Origin: Chrysemys picta bellii
Taxonomy: Eukaryota > Chordata > Testudines > Emydidae
Assembly: GCF_011386835.1 (NCBI RefSeq)
Contig: NC_088796.1
Span: forward strand, 69,267,468 to 69,331,467
DNA length: 64,000 nucleotides
Direction: 5' to 3'
Both the position numbers and the translations under genes were made by a program. The notes below the pieces were generated by a model. It searched no databases. It had not been told where the DNA came from and worked only from the letters and a program-made list of their open reading frames with translations. Below, one piece after another: positions 12,698 to 23,423 of this stretch. Numbering within the stretch: position 1 is the first letter of the stretch; each line of letters starts with the position of its first letter.

Positions 12698-15091
12698 GAG
12701 CTGATCAAGTCTTTTGCAAAGTGAGCTGCTTCCTGGCCACAAGAGCACAGCCAGATTTTGGTGAATCTGTGGTGTGAGGCCAGTAGTACTGTGGATTTCA
12801 GCAAAAGCACCAGGAGTGATCACGCATACCAGCAGATAGCTAAAAAGCTGCCAGCTTTTTAGCTGAGTTTCTGGACAGGTAATCAGTGCAGTAAGTGAAT
12901 CAAGATGCTAAAGAGCGAATACAGGACGACTAGGGATAAAAATTGCACATCGGGCAACTCGCAAACGACATGCCCATTTTATGATGACTTTGACCGTGTC
13001 TGGGCACTGAGCCCAGCACAGAGCCAACCGTGTTTCATGATGACCTAGTGAGGCAGGATGGTGCCCTGCTGACCCCCAGAATGCAGCATGGGGACTGATT
13101 GAAGCCAACAACAGGCTCCCAGCCAGGATCACGAAGTGACTATTTTAATTAAACGAGTCCCAGAGCCGGCTGTGGATCAGGATCAACAGCAGATTTCTCG
13201 GTCCCTGCTTGGAAAAGCTGTTTGCTCCTGAGGAACAGGCTGCTGCCAAGCCCGCTGAGAACTCCCTGGGGACAGACGCCTCCCCAGATCCCGGTAAGTG
13301 TCTGATTTAAATGTAATGTTTATTATTACAGTAACGGGAGGGATTTCTGCTTTAAGAAGCAATGCAAAAATGGCAAGCCCGGGTGATCAGTGTTTGGTCA
13401 CTAATGACGGATTGTATCATGGCATCTAGGCAGCCCTCCTCTTCCTCCGCATCCCCCTCCCCCACATAATTCAAAATGGCAACTCGGAATTTCAATCGTT
13501 CATACCCAGTTATAAAGGTTATTTTAACTGTTAATTCACCGAGATTTGCTATGGTCATTCTTGTTTTCCTGCTACTATGCAGTCACTCCTCCTGGGTCTA
13601 TGCAGCTGCCTGTAAACAGTGAACTGTGTGTATTTCCAAACCATGTCCATTTCTGTCAGAGGTAAGCCTGGTGGGGTGGATACTGGGGTGGATTCATGTT
13701 GCAGATTCCAGAGAGTTTTGCATACAGCAAGTAACAGGGAAAGCCAGGTGTTTAAGTGATTCCCTCATGTTAGGCTGCCCAGCTCTGAAGGCAGTGCCGC
13801 TACCAGCAGCAGTGCAGAAATAAGGGTGGTATGGTAATGGGACCAGCGGGATCCCAGTCCTGTTGCAGGGTTCTACCCCCTACTATTTTTTCCATCTGCC
13901 CCATTTTTCTGGCCTCCTCCACTTAGCTTTGCCCCCCAGGTGGCTGCCCCACTTGCTCCGCCCTGGTTACAGCCCTGATGGATACAATTGTGTTGAGAAT
14001 TTTTAAGAAAAACACACTTCAGAGCAAAAAATAGAGATTTTTATTTTATTTTCATAACTAGCGCAGCAAGCACAGAGGTGCTGGGGCTATGAAGTGCCAA
14101 GCCCTGGCACAGATTAAGCACCGAGTCCACTCCCCTCCCAGATATGCTGTTTGGTCACTGTTTGTTTGAATACTTGTGCTGCACACATTGCAAGTTTCCC
14201 TCCAGCAGCTTGGAATAACATCTCTCTCTGCCACTAGGGCACCACAAGAACAGTTGTGTTTTAAAAATAAGAAAGGCCTGATATGACAGAAAGTCTTTGC
14301 AGCGAGGGCACTATACACTCCCACCCCTCTTCCATATGGCAATTTGTTATGAACTTTTTACAAAGAAGTAAAGGTTTTAATTTTAAACTTACCATTGCCT
14401 CTGCACTTCTGTAACTATGATTAACAAGGCTGTATCAAGAGACAGTGTGAGGACTGACGCATCCCATTCATAATGTGTGTAGGTTCACTTTAGAACTGTT
14501 ACATTTTATGTCCTTGAATTCCAGTTATTAATTCTGTGCTCCTCCACAGAGCTATTTTAAATAATAACACCCTGTTTCTTGTCCTGTTTCAGGACCCTCA
14601 GCCCATCCTGCCTGCTGTTCTTCAGGAACTCGATCTCTGTCCTAATGTACTCACGGATCGTTCCAAAAGGAAGCGCTTCTGTGATGAAGTTATAATCGAT
14701 GCTCTTGAGAGGGAAGACCAGCAGGTCCAGTACCAGAATAAGGATAAAAGACTGGAACGTCAGCATGCTGACAGGCAGGAGGAAAGGCTGAGGCTTGCTG
14801 CCAGGACGACAGGGTAAGCAGTTACTGGAACAGGAATGGCAACTAAGTGAGGAGGACAGAGCCCCACAGAGAAAACTGTTCCAGAAAGTCCTGTCTATAA
14901 TGACTGCAAGAGCACTGGCCCCTGCTGCCTCTCCCATGCCATGGCATGATGCCCATGCAACATATCCTCAGCCCAGCAGTAGCTTGGACAATTCCATGTC
15001 GGGGTGCCCCATGTATTCAGGACTCATGAGCTGCTGGGCAGGGCAATTAAACACCATGCAGCTTTCCTTTTTCTACCCCTCTCTGGTGTAA
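12698..15091 (+). pseudogene. Harbinger Myb/SANT-like protein gene, decayed, two exons
   Basis: In Harbinger elements this partner protein binds the transposon ends or helps the transposase enter the nucleus. The first exon (12698-13293) reads in one frame through a trihelix/Myb-like domain. A tryptophan helix near 12719-12760 is followed by ..DHAYQQIAKKL.., a QC-containing helix, and then KMLKSEYRTTRDKNCTSGN and a CPFYDDFDRVW block near 12960. These match the usual order of the family. The exon has in-frame stops in AAG-TGA (about 12721), in the TAG after the KKLPAF block, and just before the KML block. It ends at a good donor, CCG|GTAAGT (13293/13294). The acceptor TCCTGTTTCAG ends at 14592. 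The second exon encodes a charged, coiled-coil-like tail (..RLERQHADRQEERLR..), with a frameshift near 14800 and a stop at 15089-15091. The start codon is not identified. Confidence 0.8.
13294..14592 (+). other. Intron of the Harbinger Myb-like gene
   Basis: The intron is 1,299 bp. The donor is GTAAGTG at 13294 and the acceptor is a pyrimidine tract TTCTTGTCCTGTTTCAG ending at 14592. Exon-2 coding content begins at once with GACCCTCAG. It holds no other gene. Confidence 0.65.
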
Positions 15092-15278
15092 ACCTCACTT
15101 GGGGTCAGGATAGTGGAGTGGAAGAGTAAATGTGTAAGAAGGGAAAGGTGAGTTGGGGTCGGGGGACATGCAGCAATAGGGGATTGTGTTGGTTGTGAAC
15201 TATTTCCTGCCCTTTCTGTTTGTGTGTATGGTTTTGTAATGGCAGCTGGCCTGCCCAAGACTGTGATGCACTGATAGC

Positions 15279-15315
15279 AATAAACTTTCTTGAAAATAGA
15301 ACATGTCTGTTTATT
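15279..15315. promoter_or_regulatory. Back-to-back poly(A) signals between the two Harbinger genes
   Basis: AATAAA at 15279-15284 on the plus strand lies about 190 bp after the Myb-like stop. AATAAA on the minus strand (TTTATT at 15310-15315) lies about 190 bp past the transposase frame end at 15504. The two sit only 26 bp apart, the arrangement expected for two converging transcripts in a compact element. Function is inferred. Confidence 0.6.
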
Positions 15316-15503
15316 TGTAATCAATGAATCACATCATACAATTATGGTTTGAGATAATAAAGCTAAAAACCTGTTAAGGAGTAACTAAGCATTACAAAGC
15401 AAACAGTATTCCTCCGGTTACCTAGGTACAGTTCTTCAGTAAATTCCATCTGTACAGCCATGGTGCTGCCCCCGCCCCACAAACAAATTCATTTTTCATC
15501 ATG

Positions 15504-17060
15504 TCATTCTGACTTGCATTGCATGGCAATCAAGACCACCCCTCCCAGGATGTGCCCCCTGTCCAAAATGGTCCATTGCTCTGTGTTCTCTCTCTCTGTA
15601 TTTCCCCTCCTTTCCTCAGCACATTCGTGCATGGCCCAGTGGAAGAGGGGGAATAGTACCTGTGAGTCCCTAATGTGAGCACACGAAGCATCTCTTACTT
15701 CTGCTGCCGGGGTGCAACTAGCTCCCGCAGTGGTAGCTGCACTTTCTGGCTGAGAGTACTGATCCGGCATCCCCTCACTGTCATAGATCCATTCGGGGGG
15801 AAATGGCTCATGTTTGGCTTCACAAAGGTTGTGAAGAGCACAGCAAGCCACAGTAGTGCGGGCAGTATTAATTACACTGGCATCCAAATGGGTCTGTAGA
15901 TTTTAATGTGCCAAAAGCACATTCAGCAACCATTCTAGACTTGCTGAGAGTGTAATTAAAACTTCTTTTGCCAGGGCCTCTGAAATTAGGGTATGGTTTC
16001 ATAAGCCAAGGCAAAAGAGAGGGTATGTAGGGTCCTCCAGAATAACAGTGGGGAGAGTAACATAATTTGTCCATGTCATTTGGTGAGAATAGTGTCCCAG
16101 CCTGTCCATGAATATGGGCAAAAAAACCTCTGGCATTGTGAGATTTTCATGTACAGCCAATTTAGACATTCATAAATCTGCCTCTGAGATCCACTAGTGC
16201 CTGCATAACAATGGATTTGCACCCTTTGTGGTTAGGTACTTGTGTGGTCCTTTAGGAGGGCAAAGTATGAACACGTGAGTCCTATCAATGGCCCCACCAC
16301 AGTTAGGAAACCTCATTCTCTCAAAACTAGCAGTTACCTGTGGAATATCTTTAATGCCTGCCACCTTGGGGTAAACCACACACCTGATTGCCTCAGTCAC
16401 CTCTGCCACCACTTTACCTACAGTCATCTTTCCAACCCCAAACTGGTTGGCAATGGACCTGTAGCAGTCTGAGGTAGCCAGCTTCTAGATGGATATAGCA
16501 ATCCGTTTCTGGACCAGCAAGGGTGACTTCTGATGTGTGTCTTTACTCTGGAGGGTGGGGGCAAGCTGCTCACAAAGCTTCAGAAATGTGGCTTTCTTCA
16601 TGCGAAAGTTCTGGATCTACTGCTGGTCATCCCAGGTCTGCATGATCATGTGGTCCAATCAGTCCATGTTTGTTGCCCTGTACTAGAAGCTGCCATGTAC
16701 ATAGAGGTCATCAGTGGCTATGCCAAGTATACTGCAGCATCTGCCAGTGTTAGTCTGTGATGCCAGAGTACTCCTCCTTCTCCTCCTGCAGCTCCTTCAG
16801 GAAATCTGTCAGGTACCTTTGGTGGGACAGAAAACACTGCTGAAATGTCTACCGGTGCCTCGCAGTTGCTCTGCCAGTTTCCTGACACAGGGGTGAAAGA
16901 GCAAGCAGAAATTTGTCCAAAGGCACTTCTTCCACGTTGCTAGCTCTGGTAGCTGGGAGTGCACAGAATATAATGGCCGCTCAGCAGGCTGTGTTGGCGG
17001 GCAGTTCAAACTTCCTGTAATGTGCAGCGTGGGCAGTAGAGTTTTCCCACAGTGCACCAT
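15504..17060 (-). pseudogene. Harbinger DDE transposase (HARBI1-like), decayed
   Basis: The gene reads from about 17060 down to 15504. Recognisable blocks in order are an N-terminal region (WKKCLWTNF.. near 16930), a helix-turn-helix part KLATSDCYRSIANQFGVGK (about 16480-16430), and NCGGAIDRTH, which holds the first catalytic Asp (about 16310). Then come VDLRGRF (about 16190), SHNARGFF (about 16140) and LLPWLMKPY (about 16000). KSRMVAECAFG carries the catalytic Glu (about 15930), and ACCALHNLCE precedes a tryptophan (about 15840). The usual HDARVF motif reads HNARGF here, so the second catalytic Asp is Asn. A TAG sits just before KLATSDC, two in-frame stops follow VDLRGRF, and the frame shifts near 16210 and again near 15880. 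The protein cannot be active. The family catalyses cut-and-paste transposition with a DDE triad. Confidence 0.88.
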
Positions 17061-17299
17061 GTTCTTAGGGCTAGAGTGGTGATCTTAGGGGGTCACTAGG
17101 CACTCTGGGATATGGTTACTTTGACTCAGGACTGTGCACTGCAGTGCGGATGTCAGAGCCCAAGGTTTGAATATGAGTCAAAAAATTCTTAACGGAGGGT
17201 TAAAATGCAATGTAGATGCTCAAGCCCAGGGTTCTCTGACACATTGCTGTGCAGATGTACCCTCAAGGTCTACAGCAAGTTTAGTACTGTACAGTGAGT

Positions 17300-17440
17300 G
17301 TTATTTATTTCATAGTAGTTTCTAGAAACCTCAGTCATGGATCAAGACCCCCCCCATTTTGCAAGGTGCTGTACAACCACAGAACAAAAAACATGGTCCC
17401 CGCCTCAAGGAGTTTACAGTCTAAATATAAGACAGGAGAC
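17300..17440 (+). repeat. Interspersed repeat fragment (copy 2 of 3)
   Basis: It carries the shared block GGTGCTGTACAACCACAGAA, then ATGGTCCCCGCCTCAAGGAG and TTTACAGTCTAA. It is related to 8906-8990 and 47455-47575 and lies just outside the right end of the Harbinger element. Confidence 0.55.
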
Positions 17441-17559
17441 AACAGGTGGACGCAGACACAGCATGAGGAAACAATGAGACAGTATTGATCAGGATGATAG
17501 GCAGTGGTCTCAGCATGCCAACTGCCTAACTATTGGCAACTATTTTGTAGGCATCAAAT

Positions 17560-17860
17560 CAAATAAGTTTTGAGGGCAATAAGCTGCCTATGTGGATACC
17601 TGTGTATGAGGAACAGTATGATTGTAACCTTTGTGTTTTCAAGTACAAGAAAGTGAAATATGCCAGCACTGGCAGAGTGGAGGTCGGAGTTGACATCTTG
17701 ATAGCAAATGAGAGATAATAAGGAGGATGGAGAAGGGCCATGAAGAGTCTTGGAAGTGGAGAAAGGGGAGCTAGTAGAGGGACACAAAGAAAGGGGTGGC
17801 ATGATCAAAGTGACAAGCCAAAAAAATTATCTTTACAGCAGTGTTTTGAATTGATATGTG
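17560..17860 (+). repeat. Old LINE-derived non-coding fragment
   Basis: The block GGGCCATGAAGAGTCTTGGA, AGTGGAGAAAGGGGAGC, GGTGGCATGATCAAAGTG and AAAATTATCTTTACAGCAG resembles a conserved, widely dispersed amniote repeat that I associate with old L3/CR1-type LINEs. No open frame remains. Confidence 0.45.
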
Positions 17861-17865
17861 ACTAA

Positions 17866-20568
17866 GTGAAATTTTTTTGTAATATTGTTCTAAGCCTGTG
17901 TCCTCAGTTTCCTCTGTGTGCAGCATTGTTACCTAGGGGGGGTGGGAAAGGGCAGTTTGCTCTCAGGGTAGGCGAAGAGACACAGATTTGGGTGTGGCCT
18001 AGCTGTCTGGGTCTTGGCCCTCATATTCATGGAGCATCTCAGAAGACAATAGTAAATTCAATTGCCCTGACATTGATACCTAGTTGCCAATGACCCAGAG
18101 AGACTTCCTTCCTCTCCTCTCAGTGGTGGGGGGAGGGGCAGAGCAACATTTCTCCAGCTTGGGAACAAAGGACTGGCGAGGCGTGAGATGGGGTAAGTGT
18201 TGGCTGCTGGAGGCAGTTGGGGCTCTCACCTGGAGTCTGACAGAGGAGATCAGATGGAGAGAGAGACTGCTCAAACAATGATGCTTGCTACAGCGTGGCT
18301 GGGCTCTGCACTACCCAGAATGGTCACTATACTTTGACCTTCATTCCTCTGTGCTAACCTAAGGGCTTCCTATGCTGTGCTTCAGATGGCTAATAAACCT
18401 TTCTGTTCTGACAACGCTGTGACAAAGACTTGGCAAGGTACATTAGTCCCTGAAGAGTGTACAAGTCTCCATTGGGGGCCTGTCTCTGTTGGACTTCACT
18501 GAACAAAGCTCACAGTGTGAAGGAGTGCTGCAGACCCAGATCTCCAGTCTAAGGAGGTGGTGAAACCATGTGGCTTACCCTGGAGGAAATATGAGATCCC
18601 TTGGAGGTCTGGCACATTGAAGGGGTTCCTCCTAGACACTGCTCCAAAGCTGGAGCCATAGCACCGAGCCTGTGGATCCATGACAGGATATAAATGGGGC
18701 AAGATTGCATTTGTTGAGGTCAGAGATGAGGATGTTGCAGAAGCCAGTAAAGGGAGTGCTGTCTTTGAGCATAATGGCAAAGGACCTTTGCCTGGAATTG
18801 TTGCAGAAGGGATTAGAATTGACCCCATCCACATTAGAGCCGGAAACCATGCTTTACTCATCAACTGTTCCTAGGTTTTGTGTGCATGTGTATTCATAAA
18901 AAAACTACTTTGGTGTTACCTTCTCCTTCACCCAAAGACATGCACCTCACCATGAACGTAACCACCAGACAGCACAAATAAGCTACCAGAACTGTATCTT
19001 TACCTCAGAAGGGACGCTGTCCTCCCATTCTCTTTCCCCCATCTCTCACCACCACAAATGGATAACACATCTCCCTGTGACTTTTCAGCACAGTTTTGGA
19101 AAACCACACTTGCTCAGGTTTGGAGAATAAGCTAAAATATAGATACAGCATGTGTGTGGTTTATATTCATTTTTTCATATATCTCCCCAAAAGGATTAAT
19201 GCCTGCTTTGTACACTTTCACCTGAGACCATTTGCTATCTTTATCATCATAAATCAACAATGTCATGAATAGAGCCAAGTGAATGATGATACAAAGAGTG
19301 TGAATATTTTTCATGAAAATAAATGTCAATCAAGTGCACTCTGTCCATGGGATCATATTATTAGTGGTTAGAATATTCAGATGATATCTGGTTTAAAATA
19401 TTGATGAATCCTGAAAATTTCATGAATTCTAGTAGGATTGACTGTTGTCCAAAAACTTGTACAACAAATATGTGTGTGATTGATTAGTCTGTGTTCTACT
19501 GGTTCAGTTATCCAGTCAGGAAGAAAAAACATCCATATGACTTAGTTGTGGTGCGCATGATTGATCCCCTAATGAATTGTCAGAGTAAATTGTTCATGAA
19601 CAACCCATAAGCTGAAATTTGTTCACATCAACTACTCTGTGGAAACTAATGAATAAAAAATGTGTATGAAGAAATCAGGACTGATTTGCAAACAGAACCA
19701 AGGGTTAAAGTTCTATGATAAATTACTTGCAACAAACTGAAGTAACAAATGTAATGAAGAATTCATGTGGTGGTGTTGGTGGTGGTGGTGTTGTTGTTTT
19801 GTTTTAACAATTAACCTTATATCACCTTCCAGTAACTGTGCAGTAAAATTCATAAGAATTACTAGATTGATTCAATGTGAATTGGAAAAGCCATGTTGCA
19901 AAATTCTTTATCAAACTCGCCTTTATTTCTCCTTCCCCTTCCTTTCATAAAAAGAAAACCAGTCTCCATCATAACAAGGATAAAGGTAAAGTCTTTCTTG
20001 TATTTAAATTAAAATCCTCTGTTCCTTGCACAGATCATGTCATAGGTGTTCTAAAGCAGGTGTAATTGGAATGAAACCAGGTTAAAGAAGCATTTTATTT
20101 AGTACTGTAAGTTGCTTTGTATAGAGCTTGTTTGACTAGCTGCATTGTATAAAAAGAATCCTCTTGCATCTCCAAAGAATCATTTATTCCAAATTGCAGA
20201 TCAGCCACTTAGTCTCCTCCTTATCATCCGTTGAATTATATCTTTTGCGACCAATTTGAATCCTCCGCTTGGGTAGATATAAAATGGAAACAATAGCCCC
20301 TGTTGCTATAATGCCACTCTTCAGTTGCATACAGCTGCAGCACCTAATCTAGGTAGTTTTTACATCATCCAGAAAATGATCCAAATCAGAAAATGCAGCC
20401 ATCACATTCCTTTATGTTTGACTTCAGACAAGATAAAATACCTTTTATGGCAGAAATAATCATAATAGGCATATTTCCTAACAGAAGATGGAGGTATAAT
20501 TAGAGCTGGCCAAATGATTTATTGTCAACAAATTATCCAACAAATCCTAATCTCAAAGCTGTAGGTGG
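17866..20568. other. Non-coding stretch, nothing recognised
   Basis: The overlapping frames at 18496-18899 are mutually exclusive and show no known domain. A GTGGTGGTGGTG-type run lies near 19765-19800. I see no gene. Confidence 0.5.
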
Positions 20569-20692
20569 GTACATAAGGTGGCTAGCTGCTCATGCCACCA
20601 CAACTATAGTTTATTTTTAGTGTCCTAGCTCAGTGAGAGCTGATGCAGGTATATCTCCTCAAGCTTGAAGTGTAGACATACTGCTGGACCTA
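20569..20692. mobile_element. Harbinger-like MITE fragment
   Basis: The left edge GGGTACATAAGGTGGCTAGC and the right edge AAGTGTAGACATAC are inverted relatives of the GGGTATGTCTA terminus. The interior has the TTTTTAGTGTCCTAGCTC block shared with the copies at 37364, 39980 and 54519. Its ends are diverged and I see no target duplication. Confidence 0.5.
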
Positions 20693-21069
20693 TATGACTG
20701 TATCTGGCAAGTATTTACAAATAATGAATAGCTTGGTCAAATAAGTTTTAGCCTTTGGGTGGCTCTTGAACTGTTGTTTATAGTGCGTGATTGATCGCCT
20801 ACAATGCCTTATATTATTTTTTCTCTCTTATTGGATGATGAAAAGTTTTAAAACAGGAAAATAACAAATATCAAATGATTAGCAAACACTTGTTCATATG
20901 TAGTATGATGAACAGCTGTTCCCCCTCCGGCACTCCTGTTTATGCAAATGGTCACAATTAGTGAATGAGTAGAACTGAGTGAAAATCAGAATTTCCATGC
21001 CATTGTATAGTCCGGTATTTCAGCTTTTGTTTTCATCTGAAATCAAGATGTGCACCTTTTTCAACTGCT

Positions 21070-21290
21070 CTGACATTTTTAGAATTCAGATTAAATGTTT
21101 CAACATTCCTGAATCAAATCATTCGAGTGCATGAGGGTTGTTGTAATGTGAGGTCATGAATGAGTCAATTCAACATAAAACTTCATGTACGATTATGTTC
21201 CATGGTGCCTTATGGGAGTTGTAGTTTGGGTGCCTCTTTACCCCATTCTCCCCTTTGGGCTAGGTTCATTCAAACATGGGAGTAAATGAC
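21070..21290 (+). repeat. Interspersed repeat with ACTACAACTCCC motif
   Basis: It contains ATTCGAGTGCATGAGGG and TGTAATGTGAGGTCATGAAT (shared, inverted, with 28839-28891) and then ATGGTGCCTTATGGGAGTTG and TAGTTT. A second copy of the last part is at 46990-47030. Reversed, the latter block reads AAACTACAACTCCCATAAGG, close to the known ZNF143/STAF binding motif. The repeat class is unclear. Confidence 0.5.
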
Positions 21291-22039
21291 TACGTGAGAT
21301 GAAAGACAGTGAAGAATCGGGCCCTATGTTTGACAGATGCTACACGCATGGGATTTAAAAGTATAATTAAGGAGTACATGGTTTTTCATTTCGGTTGTTA
21401 CTTTTGGGGCAGTGAGTGCTTCTACTTCCATGTACCATTAAACTTGTATTTCTAATTACATCCCAAAGTGGGAAGGGGGAGTTGGTGGAATGCTATCTGC
21501 CATTCTTTGCTGAAATCTAGTCCATTCTTCCTACCAGCATCAAACACTGCATGTTAGGTTTCTACTGGCTTTCTGACCTGCATAGCAAGGATACTCCTGT
21601 TTGTCACTCAGCATACAAAGACAGGATACCTCATCTTCTGTGTCCGAGGCAAGGAAGTGAGCAAAGAAAAAAAGCTCCACAGTTCTTTAGGACTTAGAGC
21701 CACACGACCCTAAAAGAGAGGCGCAAACATAGTGCTGGTGTACACAGTCCATGGAAACTGTTCTGCTCTGTGCAAGGTCCAGTTCTGCTCTATGCAAGGT
21801 CTGAATATGACCAAAAGACTGTAGCAAAAAGGCACAACAATTCTACAGAACATTCTCCCCGTGGTCCCCGAGGAGCTTCCTCTGTGTACTCAGATCATCA
21901 AAACATGGTCTGTTTTGCCAGTAATGCATCAGTCTTTCTGCTGCAGTGTTTCTAGTTTGTTTTGATATTAATGTTTGAAGTGAGTCTCTTTGGCTTGTTT
22001 GCTTTCTCTCTCTTAACCACTTTTATTGATTTTCAGTAT

Positions 22040-22175
22040 CTGTCTGTGTTGTTAGAGTAGCAGCCGTGTTAGTCTGTATCCGCAAAAAGAAGAACAGGTG
22101 CCACAAGTCCTCCTGTTCTTCTTTTTGCGGATACAGACTAACACGGCTGCTACTCTGAAACCTGTCTGTGTTGTT
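22040..22175. mobile_element. Palindromic Penelope-terminus insertion with 14-bp target duplication
   Basis: Inserted DNA (22054-22161) lies between two exact copies of CTGTCTGTGTTGTT at 22040-22053 and 22162-22175. Positions 22054-22098 and 22112-22156 are perfect 45-bp inverted arms around a 13-bp loop. The arms hold AGTAGCAGCCGTGTTAGTCT and GCGGATACAGACTAACACGG, which match the terminal tail of the Penelope-like element at 23391 (GTAGCCGTGTTAGTCTG). There is no coding capacity. I read it as a minimal fold-back insertion of a Penelope-like end. Confidence 0.85.
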
Positions 22176-22585
22176 GTTAGCAGATTCAGTACTAAGGATT
22201 CCTTGATTTCATGTCACAATGCTTCAGTCTTTATTTTTCCAGTCACATTCTTATCTAGAATTCAAATTGAAATCTTCTTTGACTCCCTGGTATTGTGCAG
22301 AGCTGTATCTTCAGGATCTGACTAGTACAAAGGTTGTCTGAAATTGTCACTGTTTCTTTAGGTAATGCATATGCAGTACTGGATTTAAAGCTTTGTCAAA
22401 ATAAGTCCATTTTTTGTGGTATAGTAGAAACATTTAAGTTTGCACTTTCATTAAGCTGCAAATCTGTAGTCTCTGGGAGAATTCTGTTCTGAGGGGATTT
22501 TATGGGTGGCATCTTATGAGTTTCCCACCTCTGATTTCTGGTCAGTTCTATCCAATCATTTGAAAAATCTCCCAGAAGCATTTCT

Positions 22586-22628
22586 GGTTATGCTGTAAAA
22601 CTGTGTGTGTGTCTGTGCGCGCGCGCTA
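22586..22628. repeat. TG/GC dinucleotide-rich run
   Basis: A short alternating purine-pyrimidine tract (TGTGTGTGTGTC then TGTGCGCGCGCGC) near 22600-22626. It could adopt Z-DNA; no other feature is attached. Confidence 0.6.
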
Positions 22629-23423
22629 CATGCTGGGAGTTGGCGTGGATTTGGCTATCCTGAACAACTTATCAATTAAATCTTTTTAAAATGCCACATC
22701 TTCATTTGTTCAGCAGATGCCAAACTTTTCACAGAACAATGATTTTAGAATTATTAGGGGCAGATTCTCTAGTAATGCTGTGGCCATTTTGTGCTGTGTA
22801 TGCCAGAGAAAGCCAGTGGAGAACTCCTGTGCAGGAGATCTCTCAGCCTGAGGAAAGCAGGCAGTGGTGGATTGGCTGCCTCTTGTACCAGCTGTACCCC
22901 CACCCCTGCCACAAGGGAAGAGAAAGGAGCATGTCAGGGGTGCTGTAGGCCTGAGGCATAAGGATATCCTGGAGCAGAGGTCCACTACACCTACTTCTTC
23001 ACTGGTATAAGGTCCCTACATCGTTAATTGATGCCAGCATCAAATGGCTGAGAAGCAGGGAGCTGCACCCAGCTCTCTATGCCTCTTTCCCCTCTCCCCC
23101 CCGCTCATCTTTCCAGTGTACCCCAGCAGAGCTGTGACACTGATCTGGGTGTGACCCATGACAATTTAACAACAGGCATTGAAATGTAATGAAGACAATC
23201 TACTTGTATGTGAATTTCAAAGAGATGTACTAGACAAGCAATCATCAACCCATTTATTTGTAGTAATAGAAATCAAGGGTAGACAAGAAGTGTTTACCTG
23301 CATTCTATTAGAAATCTAACAAAGTGATCTAATTGGCTTGTAGATGCTAAATCCTGTTCCTGACTTCTAATGCTTCATTACTGTTCTCTAGTATCAGAGG
23401 GGTAGCCGTGTTAGTCTGAATCT

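Larger units (their letters stand above)
12284..17262. mobile_element. PIF/Harbinger DNA transposon, 4,979 bp
   Basis: The ends are inverted repeats: the left begins GGGTATGTCTAAACAGCAGT, and the right, read in reverse, begins GGGTACATCTGCACAGCAAT (16 of 20 identical). TCA at 12281-12283 and TCA at 17263-17265 form a 3-bp target duplication; Harbinger elements typically use a 3-bp TNA/TWA target. Inside are the two genes expected of this superfamily: a Myb/SANT-like protein on the plus strand (12698-15091) and a DDE transposase on the minus strand (17060-15504). They face each other, and poly(A) signals lie between them at about 15.28-15.32 kb. Both genes carry stops and frameshifts, so this copy is dead. 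The first 400 bp and last 200 bp are non-coding. Confidence 0.92.

Noticed and set aside
18496..18899. Overlapping frames on both strands suggesting a small gene
   Set aside because: Mutually exclusive frames, no domain, no start or splice context.
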